Source: Dyella kyungheensis
GTDB taxonomy: Bacteria; Pseudomonadota; Gammaproteobacteria; Xanthomonadales; Rhodanobacteraceae
DNA: 64,000 nt
Direction of reading: 5' to 3'
Assembly (NCBI RefSeq): GCF_016905005.1
Contig: NZ_JADIKC010000006.1
Span: 124,001 to 188,000 of the forward strand
Below, one piece after another: positions 59,743 to 64,000 of the stretch. The first letter of the stretch is position 1. Each line of letters begins with the position of its first letter. The notes beneath the pieces were generated by a model. The model saw only the letters and a list, made by a program, of their open reading frames with translations, made no database searches and was not told the DNA's origin. The position numbers were made by a program, and so were the translations under genes.

Positions 59743-60654
59743 ATGCTTCGCAAGACGCTCCTGCCGGCGATGGCTTTGCTGGCCGCTTTTGTTCTTTCCG
59801 CACCGATCGCGGCGATGGCCGACGAGAGTGGCTCGCACACCTCCGCCGAAGCGTTCGTCGCTTCGCTTCACCCGGTCACCGGCGAGGTCTCCCTTCCCGG
59901 CGCGCAGGCCACGTTGAAGCTGGCCCATGGCTACAGTTTTCTTTCCGCGGCCGATGCGCAGCGCGTGCTTACCCAGGCCTGGGGCAATCCGCCCGACACC
60001 AGCGTGCTGGGCATGATCATTCCCAGCACCGATGCACATGCCGTGCTCGACGAGAAAACCTGGGCGGTGGTGGTCACCTTCGTCGATGAAGGCTATGTAT
60101 CCGACAAGGATGCCGCGAAGATCGACTACGACGACATGCTCAAGGACCTGAAAAAGGGCACCGACGAGGGCAATGCCGAGCGCCTCAAGGAAGGCTATCC
60201 CGCCATCGAGCTGGTGGGCTGGGCCGAGCCGCCGCACTACGACGAAGCGACGCACAAGCTGTACTGGGCGCGCGACCTGAAGTTCAAGAAAGCCGACGGC
60301 AGCCCCGACGGGCAGTCGCTGAACTATGCGATCCGCGTGCTCGGCCGCAAGGGCTATCTCTCGCTCAATGCGGTGGCGCCGATCGACCAGCTGGCCCAGG
60401 TTCGCGCGGAAATGCCCGACGTGGTGGCCATGGCCGAGTTCAATCCGGGCGAGCGGTATGCCGACTACAACGCGAGTACCGACAAAGCCGCGGCTTACGG
60501 CATCGCCGCCCTGGTGGCCGGCGGTATCGCGGCCAAGGCCGGGCTGTTCGCCAAGCTGGGCATCATGCTGCTGGCGTTTAAGAAGGTCGTGGTGATCGGC
60601 ATTGCCGCCATCGGCGGTCTGTTCGCCAAGCTCTTCAAGAAAAAACAGGCTTGA
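59743..60654 (+). CDS. DUF2167 membrane-anchored protein
   Basis: 303 aa. Signal peptide 1-26; a globular domain with VSLPGAQATLKLAHGYSFLSAADAQRVL and WGNPPDTSVLGMIIP, both DUF2167 markers; EGYPAIELVGWAEPPHYDEATHKLYWARDL; and NYAIRVLGRKGYLSLNAVA. Near the C-terminus are two hydrophobic stretches (AAYGIAALVAGGIAAKAGLFAKLGIML and VVVIGIAAIGGLFAKLF) with a lysine-rich end. Function is unknown; some relatives are called membrane-anchored proteins. Confidence 0.88.
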   Translation: MLRKTLLPAMALLAAFVLSAPIAAMADESGSHTSAEAFVASLHPVTGEVSLPGAQATLKLAHGYSFLSAADAQRVLTQAWGNPPDTSVLGMIIPSTDAHAVLDEKTWAVVVTFVDEGYVSDKDAAKIDYDDMLKDLKKGTDEGNAERLKEGYPAIELVGWAEPPHYDEATHKLYWARDLKFKKADGSPDGQSLNYAIRVLGRKGYLSLNAVAPIDQLAQVRAEMPDVVAMAEFNPGERYADYNASTDKAAAYGIAALVAGGIAAKAGLFAKLGIMLLAFKKVVVIGIAAIGGLFAKLFKKKQA

Positions 60655-60707
60655 TGCATTCGCGATGCGGCGCTGCCGATGGGTGGCGTGGCATCTGCCG
60701 CTCTTTT

Positions 60708-60778
60708 GCGGGAGCGCACTTGTGCGCGACGGCAGCGTTCCGCTTCGTCAGGTTGTCGCGCACAAGTGCGCTCCCACA
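60708..60778. repeat. REP inverted pair (CACTTG subtype)
   Basis: The left copy begins TGCGGGAGCGCACTTG... (one base unlike the others) and pairs with a standard right copy ending at 60778. It separates the convergent DUF2167 and ArsR-like genes. Confidence 0.85.
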
Positions 60779-60796
60779 GAGGGCACGACGGGACGA

Positions 60797-61501
60797 TCAG
60801 CTACCGCTCTCCCACGGCACGCCGAGCGCGATCAAGCGGCGCAATCCGTCATCGCTGGGCTGCAGCGCACGGCTGGTGGCTCGGCGACGCAGCCAACCTG
60901 CGTCGAGCAAGGCATCGGTCAGCGATACACCGAGCGGGCCGCCCAGATGCAGGCGGCGTTCTGTCCAATCCAGGCAGCCGCGACCCGCCAGCGGCAACAA
61001 CGTCTCCACGCGCGCGGCATCGAGACCGGCCTGCACCAACGCCTGTGCACCGTGCTCCTGCAGACGCATGCCCTCGCTCGCTGCAAGCACGTAGCCCTGC
61101 TGCAGCAGCGCATCGCACAAACCTACGCCGAGTCGGCCCGCCAGATGGCGGTAACACGTGCGCGCCGTGCGCAGCGGACGATCGCCGCCCGTGGGATCGG
61201 GTAGCACCGGCCGGCCGCGCGGCGCAGCCAGCGTTTCGATCATGCCCGCGACGTCGTCGTCGGCAAGACGGTAGTAACGATGGCGTCCCTGTTCGTGCAC
61301 GGCCAGCAGGCCGCCTTCCAGCAGGCGCTTGAGGTGCGCGCTGGCGGTGGCCGCACCCACGCCCGCCGCACGCGCCAGCTCGCCGGCGGGCCGCGCCGTG
61401 CCGTCGATCAACGCCAGCAACATGGCGGCGCGTGCCGGCTCGGCGAGCAGCGCGCCGATCTCGGCCAGTTGGTAACGGCTTGGAGAGACCGCATCGTTCA
61501 T
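60797..61501 (-). CDS. ArsR-like winged-helix regulator with C-terminal extension
   Basis: 234 aa, over twice the size of a simple ArsR protein. Winged helix about 10-95: YQLAEIGALLAEPARAAMLLALIDGTARPAGELARAAGVGAATASAHLKRLLEGGLLAVHEQGRHRYYRLADDDVA (read in pieces). Residues about 105-234 form a second domain with a cysteine-containing ARTCYRHLAGRLGVGLCDALL start and a GRGCLDWTERRLHLGGPLG block. Proteins with this two-domain plan (YdfF-like) are common beside transporter or oxidoreductase genes. The effector is unknown. Confidence 0.88.
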   Translation of the reverse strand: MNDAVSPSRYQLAEIGALLAEPARAAMLLALIDGTARPAGELARAAGVGAATASAHLKRLLEGGLLAVHEQGRHRYYRLADDDVAGMIETLAAPRGRPVLPDPTGGDRPLRTARTCYRHLAGRLGVGLCDALLQQGYVLAASEGMRLQEHGAQALVQAGLDAARVETLLPLAGRGCLDWTERRLHLGGPLGVSLTDALLDAGWLRRRATSRALQPSDDGLRRLIALGVPWESGS

Positions 61502-61635
61502 GCGCCGAGTCTAACGCGGTCGATTCGCCGAACACTTCGTGCCTTGACGAAACGTACGGCGTGCCTCGATCCGGGATGGCGTTTTAAGCGGAAGTTTGAT
61601 TCCGTCCGCGATGTTCCTGCCGCAAACACCGATGC

Positions 61636-61641
61636 TAGGAT
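61636..61641 (+). promoter_or_regulatory. Candidate -10 element (TAGGAT) before the epimerase gene
   Basis: TAGGAT stands 37 bases before the ATG at 61679 in a gap of 177 bases between the divergent ArsR-like and epimerase genes. Nothing else distinct is visible there. Confidence 0.3.
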
Positions 61642-61678
61642 CACGGCTCATCGTCGTTCGGTTGGATCGCGGTCGAGC

Positions 61679-62665
61679 ATGCGCATTCTTGTCACGGGCA
61701 GTTCGGGGCACCTGGGGGAAGCGCTGGCGCGCGCCTCGCTGGAGCTCGGTCACGAGGTGATCGGTGTGGACGTGGCCGAAGGGCGTTACACCAACCGCCT
61801 CGGCTCGATCTGCGATCGCGCTTTCGTGCGCCGCTGCATGGCTGGCGTGGGCACCGTGTACCACCCGGCCACGCTGCACAAGCCGCACCTCGCCACGCAT
61901 AGCCGGCAGGACTTCCTCGACGTCAACCTCACCGGCACCTTGAGCCTGCTGGAGGAGGCCGTCGCCAGCGGCGTGGATTCGTTCGTGTACACCAGCACCA
62001 CCAGCGTGTTCGGCGACGCACTGAGTCCGCCGGCGGGCGAACCGGCCGCATGGATCACCGAAGATGTGATGCCCGTGCCCAAGAACATCTACGGCGTCAC
62101 CAAGGCCGCCGCCGAAGACCTGTGCCAGCTGTTCGCGCGTAACCAGGGGCTGGCCACCATGGTGCTGCGCACCTCGCGCTTCTTTCCCGAGGAAGACGAC
62201 GACCGCTCGGTGCGCGGGCGTTACAGCGACGACAACCTCAAGACCAACGAGTACCTGCATCGCCGCGTCGACATCGAAGACGTGGTGGGCGCGCACCTGC
62301 TGGCGGCACGACGCGCGCCGATGCTTGGCTTCCGCCGCTACATCATCAGCGCGACCACGCCGTTCCTCCCCGAGGATCTGGACGGCCTGCGGGCGCATGC
62401 GCCCCTGGTGGTGGGACGGCGCGTGCCCGGTTACGACGCGATCTATGCGCAACACGGCTGGAAGATGGCCCAAGGCATCGACCGTGTGTATGTGAACCAG
62501 CGGGCCCGCAACGAACTGGGCTGGACGCCGCGCCACGATTTCGCCGCACTGATCGCACGCCTGGCGACCGGTGAAGACATCCGCAGTCCATTGGCCCGGT
62601 TGATCGGCTCCAAGGGTTACCACGCGGAAACCTTTCGCGACGGACCCTACCCGGTCGACGTCTGA
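61679..62665 (+). CDS. NAD-dependent epimerase/dehydratase (SDR family)
   Basis: 328 aa. Rossmann motif VTGSSGHLGEALARA (about 5-19), catalytic YTSTTSVFG and YGVTKAAAEDL (Tyr/Lys of the YxxxK dyad, about 141-145), and VDIEDVVGAHLLA identify an extended SDR. It acts on nucleotide-sugar-like or other hydroxyl substrates; no sugar cluster is nearby, so the substrate is open. It is divergent from the ArsR-like regulator, which might control it. Confidence 0.88.
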   Translation: MRILVTGSSGHLGEALARASLELGHEVIGVDVAEGRYTNRLGSICDRAFVRRCMAGVGTVYHPATLHKPHLATHSRQDFLDVNLTGTLSLLEEAVASGVDSFVYTSTTSVFGDALSPPAGEPAAWITEDVMPVPKNIYGVTKAAAEDLCQLFARNQGLATMVLRTSRFFPEEDDDRSVRGRYSDDNLKTNEYLHRRVDIEDVVGAHLLAARRAPMLGFRRYIISATTPFLPEDLDGLRAHAPLVVGRRVPGYDAIYAQHGWKMAQGIDRVYVNQRARNELGWTPRHDFAALIARLATGEDIRSPLARLIGSKGYHAETFRDGPYPVDV

Positions 62666-62672
62666 CGGCTGC

Positions 62673-62969
62673 CTAGCCGACCACCGCCAGCATCGCGGCG
62701 AGCCAGATCGCCAGCACGCCAAAGGCAAACATGCGGCGCGCGGGTCGAATGCGTTCGGCACTGTCTTCGGCCACCGGCGTGGTGATGATCCATGGCACGG
62801 AAGCCAGCAGGCCGAAACCGGCGAAGGCCAGCACGATCACCACCAGGTCGACCGCGCGCCAGGGCACCGGCTCGTGGACGCCCCAGTAGCCGAGGAATGC
62901 CATGCCCATCGCGCACAGCGTGGCCGATGCAGAACACAACCCGACGACGGAACCTGTTGGCGCGCGCAT
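62673..62969 (-). CDS. Small membrane protein, three helices
   Basis: 98 aa, convergent with the epimerase gene. Hydrophobic segments at about 7-29, 42-63 and 79-97 are separated by charged loops (VAEDSAERIRPARR). The start and coding character are reasonable, but no family is recognised. Confidence 0.6.
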   Translation of the reverse strand: MRAPTGSVVGLCSASATLCAMGMAFLGYWGVHEPVPWRAVDLVVIVLAFAGFGLLASVPWIITTPVAEDSAERIRPARRMFAFGVLAIWLAAMLAVVG

Positions 62970-63133
62970 GGCGGCTGCCCCTCGGTAGAAGACGGTACCC
63001 GCAAAGCGTACCGCAGCCGGACGTAGCCAGTCCGTCCGGCTGTCGAAGCGCCATGTCGAAATCGGCCAGCCTGAATCGTCATGAAGATGAGCGCGCCAGA
63101 ACGGCGCCCGCCATCCACCCCCAGGAGTCGACG

Positions 63134-63769
63134 ATGCCCCTGCCCCACCGCACCCTCCACGCCCTAGCCGGCACCCTGCTGTGCCTGTCCGCCGCCAGCG
63201 CCGCCCATGCCGGTTCGGCCACCTACGTGATCGATCCGGCCCATACCTACCCGAGTTTCGAAGCCGACCATCTCGGCGGCCTTTCCACCTGGCGCGGCAA
63301 GTTCGACCGCACGTCGGGCAAGGTCACGCTGGACAAGGCCGCCGGCACCGGCAGCGTGGACGTCGCCGTCGAGATGGCCAGCGCCGACTTCGGCCTGCCC
63401 GCCATGAACGACGCCGCCCGCGGCAAGGAGCTGTTCGAGGTGAGCAAGTACCCCACCGCCATCTATCGCGGCCAGCTGGCCGGCTTCGTCAACGGCGCGC
63501 CGACCAAGGTCGAGGGTTCGCTCACCCTGCACGGCGTGACGCGTCCGCTCGAGCTTTCCATCAAGAGCTTCAAGTGCATGCCGCATCCGCTCAACAAGCG
63601 CGAACTGTGCGGCGCCGATGCCTATGCCGTGTTCAAGCGCGACGACTTCGGCATGGACGCCGGCAAGACCTACGGCTTCAACATGGACGTGACACTGCGC
63701 ATCCAGGTCGAAGCGCTGATCGACGATGGCAGCGCCGGCAAGGTCGCGCTCGCCTCGCCTGCCCACTGA
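63134..63769 (+). CDS. YceI family periplasmic protein
   Basis: 211 aa from ATG 63134, preceded by AGGAG. Signal peptide 1-26 (LAGTLLCLSAASAAHA). The YceI lipocalin-like barrel shows YVIDPAHTYPSFEADHLGGLSTWRGKFDRTSGKVTLD (about 31-67) and GSLTLHGVTRPLEL, with an extra cysteine pair (KCMPHPLNKRELCGADAY). Family members bind polyisoprenoids, and E. coli YceI is base-induced. The cysteine pair suggests a disulphide. Confidence 0.93.
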   Translation: MPLPHRTLHALAGTLLCLSAASAAHAGSATYVIDPAHTYPSFEADHLGGLSTWRGKFDRTSGKVTLDKAAGTGSVDVAVEMASADFGLPAMNDAARGKELFEVSKYPTAIYRGQLAGFVNGAPTKVEGSLTLHGVTRPLELSIKSFKCMPHPLNKRELCGADAYAVFKRDDFGMDAGKTYGFNMDVTLRIQVEALIDDGSAGKVALASPAH

Positions 63770-63784
63770 ACTCGGGACACCCCC

Positions 63785-64000
63785 ATGTCACTCACGCTCT
63801 ACATGCATCCGTTGGCTGCGTATTGCCACAAGGCGCTGATCGCGCTGTACGAGAACGACACGCCGTTCCATCCGCACGTGGTGGACCTGATGGACGAAGC
63901 GTCGCGCACCGCGTTCTACAAGCTGTGGCCGATCGGCAAATTCCCGGTGCTCAACGACAACGCGCGCGGCTGCCTGGTGCCCGAATCGAGCATCATCATC
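63785..64000 (+). CDS. Glutathione S-transferase family protein, 5' part
   Basis: 72 codons are present before the right edge. The N-terminal thioredoxin-fold domain is visible: LTLYMHPLAAYCHKALIALYENDTPFHPHVVDL, then the cis-Pro KFPVLNDNARGCLVPESSII, where ES of the glutathione site is conserved. The rest lies outside. It starts 15 bases after yceI stops, so they may share a transcript. Confidence 0.9.
   Translation, partial: MSLTLYMHPLAAYCHKALIALYENDTPFHPHVVDLMDEASRTAFYKLWPIGKFPVLNDNARGCLVPESSIII

Overview
The window is GC-rich, densely coded bacterial chromosome with genes on both strands. I see no rRNA, tRNA, prophage, integrase or CRISPR array. Gene content and a dispersed palindromic repeat (GGGAGCGCAC...GTGCGCGAC) suggest a gammaproteobacterium of the Xanthomonadales/Lysobacterales, most likely Rhodanobacteraceae (Dyella/Luteibacter/Rhodanobacter-like). 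That placement is inferred from the look of the sequence, not from a search.

Layout. 1-6.6 kb: a truncated TonB-domain protein faces folE. folE leads into three translationally coupled genes that look like a MukF/MukE/MukB-type (Mks/Wadjet-like) SMC complex, and a coupled EF-hand protein follows. 6.7-16 kb: an MFS exporter, DUF1993, a FrnE-type thioredoxin-fold protein, a COG2509 flavoprotein, DinG helicase, HutD, NnrU, a small membrane protein, a DUF938 methyltransferase and a YchJ protein, almost all on the plus strand. 16-24 kb (minus strand): an NRDE/TANGO2 protein, an unusual two-domain methylglyoxal-synthase-like protein, and gltBD. 24-30 kb: an EnvC-like activator and a CtpA-type protease, then on the minus strand DUF2628, a DUF985 cupin, tatABC and a SYLF protein. 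30-35 kb: hemH, an alpha/beta hydrolase, an AraC regulator and a double aspartyl-protease/PDZ protein. 35-36 kb: a REP-associated tyrosine transposase (RAYT) flanked by REPs of the same subtype.

36-42.6 kb (minus strand): a secreted protein, an M49-like lipoprotein, and a five-gene operon (membrane protein, XRE regulator, S33 hydrolase, NatA-like ATPase, NatB-like permease) with a clear palindromic operator at its promoter. 43-48.6 kb: a chaperone-usher fimbrial operon (pilin, chaperone, usher, two-domain adhesin), with a structured leader, a strong hairpin after the pilin gene, and a convergent mini-pilin-like gene. 48.9-54 kb: ferredoxin-NADP reductase facing a YadG/YadH-type ABC exporter, RluF, and a sugar/H+ symporter with a LacI-type operator-like site. 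54-64 kb: an ArsR regulator with a cupin/DUF2867 fusion, DbpA, glutaminyl cyclase, an M28 peptidase, DUF2167, a long ArsR-like regulator, an epimerase, YceI, and the start of a glutathione S-transferase.

Much of the window is core housekeeping: folate precursor synthesis, nitrogen assimilation (gltBD), Tat export, haem synthesis, rRNA modification and cell-wall processing. The most interesting parts are the SMC-like operon without a nuclease gene, the tandem methylglyoxal-synthase protein with one degenerate domain, the RAYT with matched REPs, the ArsR/cupin-DUF2867 pair, and the regulatory structures of the fimbrial operon.
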